NCBI GenBank assembly: GCA_030068145.1
Contig: JAPJBO010000194.1
Coordinates: 186,001-250,000 of the forward strand
Origin: Diplonema papillatum
Lineage: Eukaryota > Euglenozoa > Diplonemea > Diplonemida > Diplonemidae
Length of the DNA stretch: 64,000 nt
Direction: 5' to 3'
In this document: one piece after another, positions 11,039-22,706 of the stretch
How positions within the stretch are numbered: the first letter of the stretch is position 1
How the letters are laid out: every line of letters starts with the position of its first letter
Position numbers and translations under genes: made by a program
Notes under the pieces: model-generated
What the model was told of the DNA's origin: nothing
Database searches by the model: none
Seen by the model: only the letters and a program-made list of their open reading frames with translations

Positions 11039-14000
11039 ATGTGCGTCGCAGATGAAGTCGACACTGCTGCTTTCGAGGAGACTGTTGCGAAGGCGGAGCA
11101 GGAGGTCACCCGCAGCCGGCGTGCGGTCGACAGCAAAGGCTTGCTGAAGATGGTGACGCAGGTGCTGAAGGCGAGCAAGGCGCGAGGCGACTCGTCGAGC
11201 ATACTCCAAGCCCAGCGCGGGGTCTCGGTTCTTAAAGTGGCGCGGAAGTACGTGCCGTGGGTGGGTGAGTATCACCTCGAGCGGCTGTGGGTCACGCTGG
11301 TGAGTCGGCTGCAGGACGGCAAAATGGCAGCGTCCCTCGTCTTCGACGCCGCGAACGAAGGCATCGACTGCTGCGAAGAGACGTGGGCCAAGACGTGGGG
11401 GGGCCCGGCGGCGGCCGGAGCCGTCGCCATGGTCCCCGTCTCGGCCGTGCCGGCCAACTTCTCGATCCTCGTCAACAACCTCTTCGCCGCGCGAGGAAAA
11501 GCGGCCGTCGAGCTTTTGGAGCAAGCCACTCAAGCTTCGGGTTTGTCTTTTTCCTTTTCCCCCGAGTTTCTTCTCCTTTTTTCGACTTCTCCGGATGGAC
11601 CGGAGCCTTTGAAACCAACCGGTCTTCGCTCTGATTTGAATGTGGCGAACCTGGAGGGCCGGCTGTTCGATCGGACAGTGCTGTGATGCCACCACACGGG
11701 GTGATTTGTGGCTGCTGATAAGCCGGAGCAGTATGTCCAGGAATGCGTGATAGATTCGGGTCGGGGCACATCTGTTTAAGCGGGCCACGACTGGCAGCGG
11801 CGGACGGCATTCCGAAAACACATCCGTCTCTCCAGCCGGGACTTCGGCTATGGCTATTCCCCGCGGCAAAGGGTCGAGTACCGGTTCTCTGTTATCTGAA
11901 GGTTAGTTTACGTATTTCCTGTTTAAGACTCGTGATAAGAGTCGGCATTTTTATATCTCCTCTAGTGATGTACAACCAAGTGTGATGCACCGAACTACCG
12001 ACCTACACCAGAGCAAGGACGCCACAATTTTGAATCTCCTGGTTGTAGTTCGATTCAAAAGAGAATTCTCCGTCGGCTACTCACTCCTGCATTAGGAGAA
12101 TGCTGCTACTGCAAGTTTCACTGGAATACAGAAAAGGGGGAAAACAAGGGTCTAACGTACGATGGGGTAGCCCCCCGAGATAGCCACCACGTGTTAAAAA
12201 TATTTTCCCCGCCAGCCAGCCCAAAGGAACCTGAAGTTGTTCGTAATGCCTAGTGGAATTCCCTCGATGGATCGCAAGAATGCAACCGGCTTTGAGCCCT
12301 GAACTGACCGTTTTCTTCCGCGCGGGTGTCCGTGTCTGGTTGTCACCGAGGGTGCATCCCAAGCCACTATCAAGTACATCGAGCGAGGGAATCTGTCAGT
12401 ATGTACCAAGCGAGAGGACCTGTCAACATGCACAGACGCCGCACGACAAAGGCAGGAGTACAGAGACCTGTGGCAGAAACGCTGGCGCATCGTGATCGCG
12501 GCGAAGAAGTGGGTCGAGTACCACTGGCAGATCAGCGAGTCGCAGGGCCTGTACTACCGGGTCACCCTTGGGCACTGCCTGCTCGCGCTGGCCCGGCTCT
12601 CGCCGGACGCGGAGCTGTCAGTGAGCCCCGTGCGGGAAGGCCTGAAGCAGGTCGCGCGGTGCCCGAACAAATCGAACATCAGCTTCCTCGAAGCGACGGC
12701 GCAGGCCCTCTTCGTCCGAGCCCACACCGAGTGGAAGGACAGGCAGGAGGTCATTAACGGCCTCGTCGCCGAATCAGCGTCGCTGATGCCGGACGGCACC
12801 CGCGAGAAGTTCAGCAAGCTGCGCGAAGTGACCTCCGACCAGTTCGCAGCGTTTTCCCAGGCGGTCCGGTCGGACGCGGTCGCCAAGGCGCACCCCCAAG
12901 GCTCCATCGACACGCACCGCGTCCTCGCGCTCGCCTGCTGGGCGGCGATGGCGGACGGCGGGCTGCCGTTCTCGCCGGCGTCGAAGAAGAACCTTGAGTA
13001 CTTATCCAACCTCCTGCTCTACCAAGGTGAGCAGCTGCTGTACGTCTGGTGCCAGAGCATCCTGTTCACCGCGAGATCCGCCGTCGCCGGGACCGAACGG
13101 CTGTCGAGCTGCAAGTCGATGGCAAGCGGCACGGGCAGCGACGGGGCGAAGGGCGCGTGCTTCGCGGCGCTGGCAGTGGCGCGCGAGGTGCTCGGCATAG
13201 GGTTGAAGGACGCAGCGGCGCTGTGGCTGGGGGATGCACAGCCGTACTTCGACGAGAGCGAAACCGCGAAGGTCGAGGCCGCGATGCTGCAGGCGGAGCT
13301 GCGGCTGGCAGACGACGCGACCGACGCCCGCGCCCAAGACGCCCTCTTGCAGGGTCTGCGTGAGCTCTCGCTGTACAAAGAGTCGGACCGCCTGCGGGAG
13401 TTGATCACGTGGGGCCGCGGGCTGCTGGCCAAGGCGGCGCTCCGCGAGATGCGCACCGAAGCCGCGCTGTGCGCGGCGGACGAGCCGCTGGCGAAGTTCT
13501 TCCGGACCGACCCCTTGCTCAACTCGCCGGAGACGCCGCGGAACACGTTCGCCCTCCTGCACCACACTTTCCGCCTGCTCTACGCGCACGCGGAGACGCT
13601 GCTCGTGCGTGGCGAAGCCGCGGCGCTCGACAAGTTCCTCTGCCAGGCGATCAAAGTGCAAGCCTGCAACAACGGCTCGTTCAGCGCGTACCACGCGGCG
13701 GGGCTCCTCCACCGCCGCGGCCAAGCGAAAGTCATCGTGCGCGACTACCCGGAGGCTCTTGAGTGCTTCGCCCACGGTCTCGAACTGCTTTCGTGCGTCA
13801 ATCCAGCGTCCGCGTTAGACCTCCGCCTGCAGTTATCCCTCGACAAGGCCGAGGCTCACATCTGCGTCGGCGACGTCGATCGCGCGTCGGAGGTCCTTGA
13901 CGAAGCGCAAGCCTGCATCCTCCCCCGGTTTTCGCCCGGCAACCTCTGCCGGGAACGCTCCGCGCCCTGGGAAGCCGTCCTGGGCGATGCGGTTGGACTG

Positions 14001-17000
14001 GCAAGGATCCGGCACCTCACAGAGACACGGGTTGACGGCGGGGGCGGCGGTGAGTTTGCCGAGTTCGACGCGGCCGGCGGCGGCGCGGGGGTGCCGGAGG
14101 CGTACAAGGCGGTCGAGGCGATGATCAACGCACGGCGGGCGTCGGTTCTGGTCGAAAAGGCGCGGATCCTCGACGAATCGGGCACCGGCGACGGAGACCT
14201 CCTCAAGGGGCGCGCGAAGAAGCTCGTGAAGGAGAGCATCTTGCACTTAAAAGACCCGCGGGAGGTGGTCCAGGCGCGACTCGCCATGGCCGAGATCAGG
14301 AGGAGCGCGGGGGACTGGAATGTCTCGCGGAGCCGCACCGCGAAGGGCGACAAGTCGCTGGAAATCGCCGGGAAAAAGCGGGTGAAAAGCGACATCCAGA
14401 GCCTGAGCGCCGCGTTCGACGTCGGCGGGTTCAACAGGGGGCCCCGCCTGGTGACCAAGACGGTTTCCCTCCAGCTGTGCTACAGGCTGGGGCGGGCGTT
14501 CGAGCTCGAAGGAGTCCACTACCTCAATGCCGCGGGGGGTTGGACGCTCCGGCACCAAATGAACGGCGTCGGCACCCGGCAGCTGGTCGACCCGGGCACT
14601 TTCAAAGGCGACTGGTTCCAGCGAGACGGCGTCGGCGGGTCGGACTGCGTATCGAACCCAGAAAACTACATCGAGCGGCTCTGCGCGCTGCTGCCCGAGT
14701 CTTTCGCCGTGGTCACTCTGTCCCGCGCGCCGGACGGTTCTTTGCTGGTCGGGCGGCTCGAATCGGACTGCGAGCCCATTTTGCTCACAGTCGGCTGCTC
14801 CGCGGACCCACTTCAACACTGTTTAGACCAGCTGGCGGCCACGCTGAAGCAAGCGAAGGAGCACGTGACCTCCGTCGACAAAATGCGGGTCAACGAGTCC
14901 GACTACAAGTTGCAGTGGTGGGACGCTCGAAAGGCTTTCGACGCCGACATCAAGCAAGTGATCACTTCCCTCGGCGACGAAGTGCTCGAAGCCTGGCGGG
15001 GGCTGTTGGTCGGCCAACCGCAGAGCGCTGCCATCCGCCACAAGCTGCTCGAACTCGAAGAGTCGGTGCTGAGCTCGCTTCAAGAACTTTCGGGGCTGAG
15101 TCAAGCTACCGCGTCAGTAGACAGGCGGCTCCTTCGGCTGCTCATTTCGAGCACGCCGCGGCTGTACGACGGCCTGCGGGAGGACGCCGTCAGAAAGATC
15201 GGGCGTGGCGCCAAAGGCCAGGAGCTCTATTGGAAGCAAACCACCTCCATCTTGTACGAAGGCCTCAAGGAACTGCTCGGTGTTCGCGCCGTGAAGCTGC
15301 CCGAAACCTTGAAGACTCAGGTAGAGATCGTTTATATATTCCAGCCTGGGAGGTCCTCGCTCAAATGTTGCACGGCCTTTGTGCAAGAAGTATGCAGGCA
15401 CTGCACGGTGCCACTTGCCGGAGGCAAATAAGTGTGTGAACCGCAAGGAAACACGTAGGCGCATGTGGCACACCTATGCGTGCCCAGGTCTTCTTACCAG
15501 CCCGAATGCATGGCAAGTTTCAGAAACCCACGTATCTCTCAGCACTCCCCCACACTTCCACGTCTAGATGTAAGGATTAGGCGAAAACTACCAGACACTC
15601 TAGTCGTAGAAATGCTGCGTTTCTAGAGAGGAGGCCAAATTTCGCTGCATCCTGCTGCGCCACATGCGATTCTTCATTTAATGTCGGGAGGCTGATGATG
15701 ACCTCGTCGTAGCAATAGCAGTACTTTGAACTTGATATGCATCTGTGACGCTCTGTTCAAGAAAGGCAGAAATACACAGGTTCGCGCGATTGCTACGGAC
15801 ATTCACGAGAGCGTAGCGCTGATCATACCGCCGGATCAACCGTGCATCCGCCAGCACGTGCTCCTCGTCGTAGGCTCCGTGAACCAGCTGCCGTGGGAAG
15901 CGTGCTCTGCGCTGGAAGGGGAGCCGGTGTCTCGGATCCCGTCCCTGCATTACCTCATGCACAAGGTCCGCATTTCTACAAAGAAGCAAGTCAGCGGGTT
16001 CTAGCCAACCGGAGTCACCAGTTGTGTTCTCGTAGCAAGGGTGGTCCTCCGGGTTGACGCGTGCGCGTCGCCGACCCCCCCAGTCGGAAAAAGGGGTCAT
16101 GCCCAATATAGGAAAGGGGGTCCTCCCCTCCTGGAAGCTCTAGCGCTCCAGGAGGACGGAAGGATCCCTACCTCTCCTGTTGGTAATATGATGGTCAACC
16201 ACGCATGAAATGAAAATCAACGACTGGCACATGAAAGAGACTGGGATTCATAAGGCAAGAACGCTAATCACTAGAGTGAGTCAATCACATTCTGAATCGG
16301 AGCAGCACTGATCCTGACGGGCTGAAAGTATAGTCTGGGGATATTGATCTAAACTTTAGGCACCCCATGCTTGTACAGCTCACGCGCTGAGGGGTCAAAG
16401 CCCCAGAAATATCTTGCAAGCTAACTATATGAAAAGCAAGAAAGAAGCTGCCCAAGTGACGCGTATTCGCCATCCTCGCCTGCGGGTGTTCCTCTCACTT
16501 ACTCCACTTGCACAGCTCGAGTCGACGACGTACGGTGAACAGCTTCTCTCCCGAAAGATCGACCCCTCGAAAGTCTTCTACGTGGTATGCCGAGCGACTC
16601 TAAATGCAGCACGCACAGGGTAAAAAACAAGAAAAGAGGTCGGCCACTCGGCACACACAAAACACAGTAAATTCTCCAAGTGCCTGTTTTCTTCATTTGC
16701 GAGGCACGCAATCTGCGACGAGTGCAAATGAGTTGAAGGTCCCTGGCGCGAAACAAAAAAGGTCGTTTAATCACATGTGCAAATATATGACAGATCAACC
16801 TGACGCCAATCTGAACGTCTTTTGTCCACACTTGCAAATATACGACAGTCCGACCCTGACGGTAATCTGAACGTCTTGCATTCACCCTTGCAAATTTTTG
16901 AACAGCTCAACCCTGACGCCAATCTGAACGTCTTTTGTCCACACTTGCAAATATATATTACGCCAGTTCAACCCTGACGCCAATCTGAACGTCTTTTGTC

Positions 17001-18084
17001 CACACTTGCAAATATATATTACGCCAGTTCAACCCTGACGCCAATCTGAACGTCTTTTGTCCACACTTGCAAATATATATTACGCCAGTTCAACCCTGAC
17101 GCCAATCTGAACGTCTTTTGTCCACACTTGCAAATATATATTACGCCAGTTCAACCCTGACGGTAATCTGGACGTCTTGTATTCACCCTTGCAAATATAT
17201 GACAGCTCAACCCCGACGGCAATCTGAACAAGACGGAGGCGAAGTTCGAGTGGTTCACGCGGAAGGAAGGCTGGGAAGGCAAGGTCGGCGGTCTCCCCGG
17301 GACCGTGCAGCAGGGCCACGGGATGGGCTGCCAGCCGCCCCGCGACCTCGAGGAGGAGCGCGAGTGGCGGAAGCGGTGGAAGGAGATCTTCCGGTACGCG
17401 ACGGCGTCGGCGCACGTCTTCCTGTACCTCGGCCACGGCACCGGCGAGCAGTTCCTGTCCACAAAGGACATCCGCTCGTTCGCCTTCGACGCGGCTCCCC
17501 TGCAGCGCCACGCGGCCGCCGGCCCGCAGCCGGGCAACCGGACCCCCCGCTCCGCACCCCACACGCCGAAGACTCCCAAATCCCCGGCCCTCCTCGCCCA
17601 GGCGCAGCGGCCGCCGCTGCTATTTTCCGTCGAAACGCCCCGGCGGCTCTTCGACGACGAGTCGCCCGACGCCGCAGCGCCTCGGACGCAGACCCGGACG
17701 CATTCCGCTCGCTCGGGCCGCGGCAAGGCCGGCGCGCCGACGCCGGGGGGTGGTGAGGAGATCCCGGAGCAGAGGGCTGTCGTCTTCTTGATGGGGTGTT
17801 CGTCCGGGCAGCTGACCGAGACCCGGGGCGAAGTGGACGGGGATGGCGTCGCGCTCGCGTACCTGGCGGCCGGGTCGCCGGCCGTCGTCGCAAACCTGTG
17901 GGACGTCACAGACGGGGAGATCGACAGGTTCACCGCGCACCTGCTCAAGTCGTGGATGGCTGACACGTCGTCGCCCCTCGTCGCGTCGCTGCACAGCGCG
18001 CGCTCGCACGTCCGCCTGCGGTACCTCATCGGCGCATCTCCCGTGTTGTACGGGCTTCCTATCAATCCGCATCTGGACTACTAG
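11039..18084 (+). CDS. ESP1: Separase (peptidase family C50), five exons
   Basis: Caspase-fold cysteine protease that cleaves cohesin at anaphase. Model: exons 11039-11540, 12466-15320, 15780-15965, 16516-16584 and 17206-18084, giving about 1496 aa. The total is a multiple of three and all junction phases agree. Exon 3 carries QLPWEACSALEGEPVSRIPS, the conserved pre-catalytic block. Exons 4 and 5 join as DPSKVFYV/LNPDGNLNKTE, matching the family's DPS..YYILNP.GDL. Catalytic His is in LYLGHGTGEQF (about residue 1281) and catalytic Cys in FLMGCSSGQL (about 1402), followed by NLWDVTDGEIDRF. The N-terminal ~1100 residues look like the helical repeat region. The His-to-Cys spacing is about 121 residues instead of about 26, because of a Pro/Ser/Arg-rich insertion. 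The exon 2 start (acceptor ..ACAGAG) was chosen by phase and is the least certain join; an upstream exon cannot be excluded. No securin was recognised. Confidence 0.93.
16795..17225 (+). repeat. Tandem array of the separase 3' splice site plus start of the last exon
   Basis: About eight units of 56-61 bp precede the true exon at 17206. Each has an A/T-rich lead (CTTGCAAATATATATTACGC), an AG, then about 24 bases matching the true exon's start (TTCAACCCTGACGCCAATCT), and then GAACGTC where the real exon has GAACAAG. The four central units (about 16920-17163) are nearly identical at period 61. Outer units differ and resemble the real boundary more (ACAGCTCAACCC). Every unit therefore has an acceptor AG, and GT follows the copied coding bases, so it could act as a decoy or micro-exon of about 23 bases. 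Confidence 0.9.
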
Positions 18085-18480
18085 TCGTCGGCGTATCTGC
18101 CGGTGGTGTCTGCTGTGCGAATGTCGTGTCAACAGATCAAGTGGCGGACTAGTCCGACAAGTGCAATCGGGGTATGATAAAATCAACACGCGCTCGAACG
18201 TCCGCCTGCGGTACCTCGTGGGTGCATCTCCCGTGTTTTACGAGGTCCCAAGCCGCACCTGGGCTACTAGCCGTCGGCGTTTTGCTACCACCGGCAGTGT
18301 CTGCAGTGCGCATGCCGTGTCAACAGATCAAGTGGTGGAGTGCGAGAAGTGCAATTGGGGGTACGATAGAATCAGCACGCGCTCGCACGTCCGCGTTGTA
18401 CGGGCTTCCCATCAACCCCCACCTGGACTATTAGGTCTTGTCGTCGGCGTCTTGCTACTACCGGTAGTGACTGCTAGACG
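17999..18480 (+). repeat. Tandem duplication of the separase 3' end with stop codon and 3' flank
   Basis: Three copies of a ~190 bp unit. Each starts at the separase codons for RSHVRLRYLIGASPVLYG (CGCGCTCGCACGTCCGCCTG at 18000; copies at about 18190 and 18379). Each continues past the stop into flank with GTCGTCGGCGT and GTGTCAACAGATCAAGTGG. The third copy has an internal deletion but keeps the last codons for GLPINPHLDY and a stop near 18434. Copies 2 and 3 lie outside the open frame. Confidence 0.85.
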
Positions 18481-20458
18481 CCAGTCGGGTTTCTCGCGAG
18501 CCGCCGTCACCGGCCCTCAGTGCAAGGCAAACTTGTAGCCTTCTGCGTCCTCCGAGAGGACCCAGGGCTGGCATGGCTATCGAGCAATGAACAGACACCT
18601 GATGACTCAGACTCATGTGATCCTGAGCAGGCACACACACATTTCCACGCTGAAGGTCCGCCTAGTGTGCCTGTGACCTATAGGACCAAAATGAGCCGGT
18701 CCGTCCCTATCTCTTGAAGCTGCATCGAAGTGCCTGCCGCTGTTAATCACAGTGAATCACGGTCCACCACGGAGCTGCATCGAATTGCCCAGTGCTGTAT
18801 TATCTATCACGGTCTATCAAGAGGGGATGGACCGGCTCACGAAACCCGAGCAGATCATACACAAACCATTCCAAGCACGTTCTAGCGTTCCTCTTCGACG
18901 TCAATTATATCTGTCAGCTTTGGCTCTTCTTCCGTTTCAACGACCTCTACCTTCGACTCCCACACTGTACAGTCATAAATAGATGCCTCTCGTGGATACA
19001 GTAGACCTCAAAAAAAGCAACAACAAGAAACCTTTTAAAAAAACGGTAACACCAAACCAAGTAGAGCCGCTCTCTGCGTTCTTTCGTCTTCTTGCTTATT
19101 GTAGAAGTCGTCTGGAACGAGCACCTGCCTTGTAGGATGTGCTCGAGGTGCCAGCTGCGGATCGCGGCAAGTTGTGGCGTATCAGGTAATTCTGAGTTTT
19201 AGTGCCGGCGTTCCAGCACAAATAAAGAATTCATTTTCCGTATAGGCCGCGTGCCTCAGAGTATAGCCAGGTTGGCTCTCCGTCTCCGTCTGACACATGC
19301 TCTTCCGTTCTTCGTCGAGCCATCCCGTTCCTAGCCCGGCGCAGTACTCACACTAAGAAAAATACCGCGACTGTTAGTTTGTGCGCACGTGTGTCGTACC
19401 TGTTTGATACGTTACAACACGATACGCTTCCAACTGTCTCGCGTTTGTTGCCATAAAAACGGCATATTTCGACAAAAGTCGAGGATGTAGAGCTGTTGTT
19501 GCCAGTTTAATGCAGTTGGCAGTCCTCTTTTTCCGAACGGCCAGGTGTGAGTCCCACCCCCCTGTCGTCTCCGAAAGAAGAGGAAGAATCTGCCTAGTAT
19601 CAGAATACGAGCAGAAAGAAGAAACGGGAAGAAAGCACCCCTTCCTCCCCTTAAAAAAATGAAACCCGCTAGACCCCATTCCATCTCCGCCTGCTTTCTC
19701 ATCTGCAATTCGGTCCTCTGCCGAGAAGAAGAAATCCGCTCGCTCTCCTCTTGTAAACCGTACTTGCCGCACGTCACGGGATTTGTGATTCCTGCGCCAC
19801 AGCGGCGCCAACGAAAGAAAGCACCGCAGCGCTCGAGAGCAGCAGCCCGCTCTGTTGCATTTTTTCTTTCCGCCCCGAGATGTTTTTTTGGGGGTCTGTT
19901 TGATAGTGTGAAAGTTCGCTTGAAACTCCGGGGGTTTTAAAGTCTCCGGGTGAACTTCGTCAATATGGGAAGATATCCTTGAGTGGGCAGTTGGCGCCTA
20001 CACTGTGTCGGGTTGGACAGGATGCAAGAACTGGTTTCACGAAGGGGAAGAAATGCACAACAAGTGACACTCGTTGTGTCGTGGTGGAGGGGTTATGCCG
20101 AGATATCGCTCCCTCCTCACGATTGGTGAAGGGCAACCACTCCTTCTTCAAGCTCCGCGCAGTGACGTGTCTTGTCTGTTGCGTGTCGCTAGATGTATGA
20201 TTATTATTGTGTTGTGGGATGCTAGGTTGCGTGTGTTGCATGCCACAACAACACACAATCGAAGAGCACATTCTTTGATATAGTTGTCGCGCAGTGTTTC
20301 ATCTTAACACTGCAAGGACGAACATAAAGAAGCGCGATGGCAGGTACGACAGGAGGGCTGCGGCTGTAGCGAATAAAAAGAGGGAGAGAAGGGGGGGGAG
20401 GGCCCTCGGCCTGACCGGCGCCTGCGCACACACGCGTCGCGCCCCCCGCCGCCTAAAA
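18085..20458. other. Intergenic region between separase and phosphatase-like gene
   Basis: Holds the separase 3'-end copies, a reverse family B repeat (18640-18865), A-rich DNA near 19005-19050, and a reverse repeat D (19900-19955). The strongest run of pyrimidines lies on the minus strand. No gene is recognised. Confidence 0.5.
18640..18865 (-). repeat. Dispersed repeat family B, reverse copy
   Basis: The reverse complement matches 53100-53285 and 62040-62225. Shared blocks: GAGCCGGTCCATCCCCTC, TGATAGACCGTGATAGACC, CAATTCGATGCAGCTC, CGGCAGGCACTTCGATGCAG and AGAGATAGGGACGGACCGGC. The repeat is internally iterated (GATGCAG and TAGACCG motifs). Confidence 0.75.
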
Positions 20459-21103
20459 ATGCCGGTACCGCCCCCCAAGTTCGCCGCCGTGGAGGACGGC
20501 ATCTACAGGAGTGGCATGCCCCGCGCCGCGAACATAGCGCACCTCGAAACCCTGCGGCTGAAGACCGTTTTGCTGCTGAGCTCGGAGCCGTTCGAGCTGC
20601 CCGTCAGCGACTTCTTCAAGTCGAAGGGCATCCGCGTCGAACCCATCGGCAAGGACTCGTGGCAGCCGACGACGACGTGGCCGGGGGTCAGCGAGGATAT
20701 GATTAAAAGAGCGCTCCAGCGGCTTTTTGACGAGCGGTCATACCCCATGCTTGTATGCTGCGCGACCGGCATCCACATGACAGGCGTCCTGATATCCTGC
20801 CTCCGCAGGGCGCAGCGGTGGGCGGTGAGCATCATCCTTGAGGAGTACCGTGCCTTCGCTGAGCCGCACCACCGGACGTCGGACATGCACTTCATTGAGC
20901 AGTTCGACATTGACATCGTCAACATCGAGTCGCGCCCGCCGTGGTACGAGGCGCAGGTCAAGGCGGAGGAAGAGGATCTGCGCAAGCTCGCCGAGCGCGT
21001 GTCGCACGGGCCTGCGTATCAGGTGTTCTACTTCTCGACGCTGCCTACTAATGCCGGGAACAAGGTCAGGTTTGACAAGGAAGTCACTAATGACGACGAA
21101 TGA
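20459..21103 (+). CDS. Siw14/OCA-type (PFA-DSP) tyrosine phosphatase-like protein, catalytic Arg replaced
   Basis: 214 aa, single exon, start at the ATG just after CCTAAAA. The family signature is clear: PPPKFAAVEDGIYRSGMP at the N-terminus, the LETLRLKTVLLLSSEP strand, and LRRAQRWAVSIILEEYR with RTSDMHFIEQF at the end. These are the landmarks of plant and fungal atypical dual-specificity phosphatases that act on inositol pyrophosphates or phosphotyrosine (Siw14, Oca proteins). The P-loop, normally HCxxGKHRTG, reads CCATGIHMTG. The nucleophile Cys (residue 101) is present, but the phosphate-binding Arg is Met (107), and the preceding His is Cys. Catalysis is therefore probably lost or weak, while a binding or scaffold role remains possible. 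Its 3' end is copied downstream. Family call firm; inactivity inferred. Confidence 0.88.
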   Translation: MPVPPPKFAAVEDGIYRSGMPRAANIAHLETLRLKTVLLLSSEPFELPVSDFFKSKGIRVEPIGKDSWQPTTTWPGVSEDMIKRALQRLFDERSYPMLVCCATGIHMTGVLISCLRRAQRWAVSIILEEYRAFAEPHHRTSDMHFIEQFDIDIVNIESRPPWYEAQVKAEEEDLRKLAERVSHGPAYQVFYFSTLPTNAGNKVRFDKEVTNDDE

Positions 21104-21820
21104 AGGTAGTGTCCGGACTCGGTGGGCAAACTCGTGTGAACCGTAGTGCTGCGACTCTTGTCCACTTTGGTCACGATCTACGGCAGGAGTACAACCTGCG
21201 CACGCATGCCTCCGTGAGCATCATCCTTGAGGAGTACCGTGCCTTCGCCGAGCCGCACCACCGGACGTCGGACATGCACTTCATTGAGCAGTTCGACATT
21301 GACATCGTCAACATCGAGTCGCGCCCGCCGTGGTACGAGGCGCAGGTCAAGGCGGAGGAAGAGGATCTGCGCAAGCTCGCCGAGCGCGTGTCGCACGGAT
21401 CACCAATGACGACGAATAAAGGTAGAAAGTATCTGGACTCGATCGCAGGCATATTTGTGTGAACCGTGATGCTGCGCGATTCTCAGTTTGGACACGATCT
21501 GAAAAAGAACTTGCGCATGCCTCCGTGCGCCTTTGCTGAACGACACCACAAGATGTCGAATGCAGGCGACATCGTCAAACGGTAGGGCATAAGTCATGCA
21601 GATGAAGAAGATTCGCTGCATGTCGCGCCTGCATAGCAGGTCTTCTTTTCTCGTTGCTGTCGTTGGATTGAGTTGATGAGGACGTTGCTTCGGACGAAGT
21701 GCGGTAGAGTACCGTAGACACGAACCAAGGCAAAGTTATATGAACTGTAGAGCAGCGCGACTCTTGTCCACTGCAGCTTGGAACCTCCGCACGCGTGGCC
21801 TGCAAGCACGCCGTGGGCAT
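21104..21820 (+). pseudogene. Decaying tandem copies of the phosphatase-like gene 3' end
   Basis: From 21214 to about 21408 the sequence repeats 20825-21015 almost base for base (codons for VSIILEEYRAFAEPHHRTSD and onwards), offset about 389 bp. It then skips to the last codons (ATGACGACGAATAAAGGTAG) and the 3' flank. A third, strongly diverged copy lies at about 21410-21585 (GCATGCCTCCGTGCGCCTTT, GACACCACAAGATGTCG). A trace of a fourth is at 21735-21815 (GCGACTCTTGTCCACTGCAG). Similarity falls with distance from the gene. None retains the N-terminal half or the P-loop, so these are fragments, not genes. Confidence 0.85.
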
Positions 21821-22706
21821 CTTAGAAAAGCCTGTGTTTTAACTTCGAGGCCACTCGGTTAGGCAATTGCCTGAGACCCTTCAGCTTCGGGATTCTGTAG
21901 AAAAAGCTGAGCGAAGCTGCCATCAAACAGAAGAGCACTCCCTGCGCCATTGCCTTGCCGATGGAACGGAACGTGCCCACAACGTCGTCTGTCCATCCCA
22001 ATCGTTTCTTGCATGTCCAGGCTCATTTCCATGCCAGACAGACAGATGCTTCCATTCTGTGGGCGAAGTCAGGCGACTGAGCGACATTACGTCGTCTCTT
22101 CTAGCACCCTGAGATCACGTTTCCGAACTCCGACGCGCCGGAGTGCGTGTCCGCTCATAATACCCGGCCGGGTACCCATCCTCCGTTGTGGGTGTGTTTT
22201 TCTAACATGATCCTTTCACCCTGGCTCCGAAGTGTAACTGATGCACTTTCAGCGAAACTGCACCAGGGGTCCACTGTTGCAAGGCAACTGTTGCGACAAC
22301 GACAGTCTCATGTACTACCATAGTAGATCTTTCCACAGCTTGGTCTCATCGGACTTGCCGCGGCACACGTGTTATCGGAGACCGTACACTTACCCGGCCG
22401 CAATTCAGTCTACCGACCCTTCTACAGCGAATGAGTCAAAAGTCGTACCAGGCCAACAGTGAGCCTCATCGGATGCCACGGCACAAGTGAGTAATCTCCT
22501 ATATCGCACTGGCGCACGCAAGGCTGCACAAGCGGGACCTTGCCGGCACATTGTATCACCGCAAGCTTTTGGCGGCCGCCGCCGCCAGTATTCCCAACAA
22601 ACCAAAAGGTGCGTATTAAAAAAAACAAAAGAAGGGTGCGGATTTGGGGGGGGGGAGGTGGGCAGGAGGCGAGACCTCAAGGGGCGGGGAGAGAGCGGCT
22701 GTCGCG

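Noticed and set aside
13002-14819. Long minus-strand reading frames opposite separase exon 2 (for example 13002-13775, 14247-14819)
   Set aside because: They are antisense shadows of a GC-rich coding exon; the + strand reading matches separase.
16795-17225. Possible CRISPR array
   Set aside because: The units are contiguous copies without unique spacers, in a eukaryotic intron, and they copy the adjacent exon boundary.
17478-17771. Reading the separase His-Cys insertion as an unspliced intron
   Set aside because: The best GT/AG pair (donor near 17478, acceptor CAG at 17773) breaks the frame, and the segment is open and exon-like in composition.
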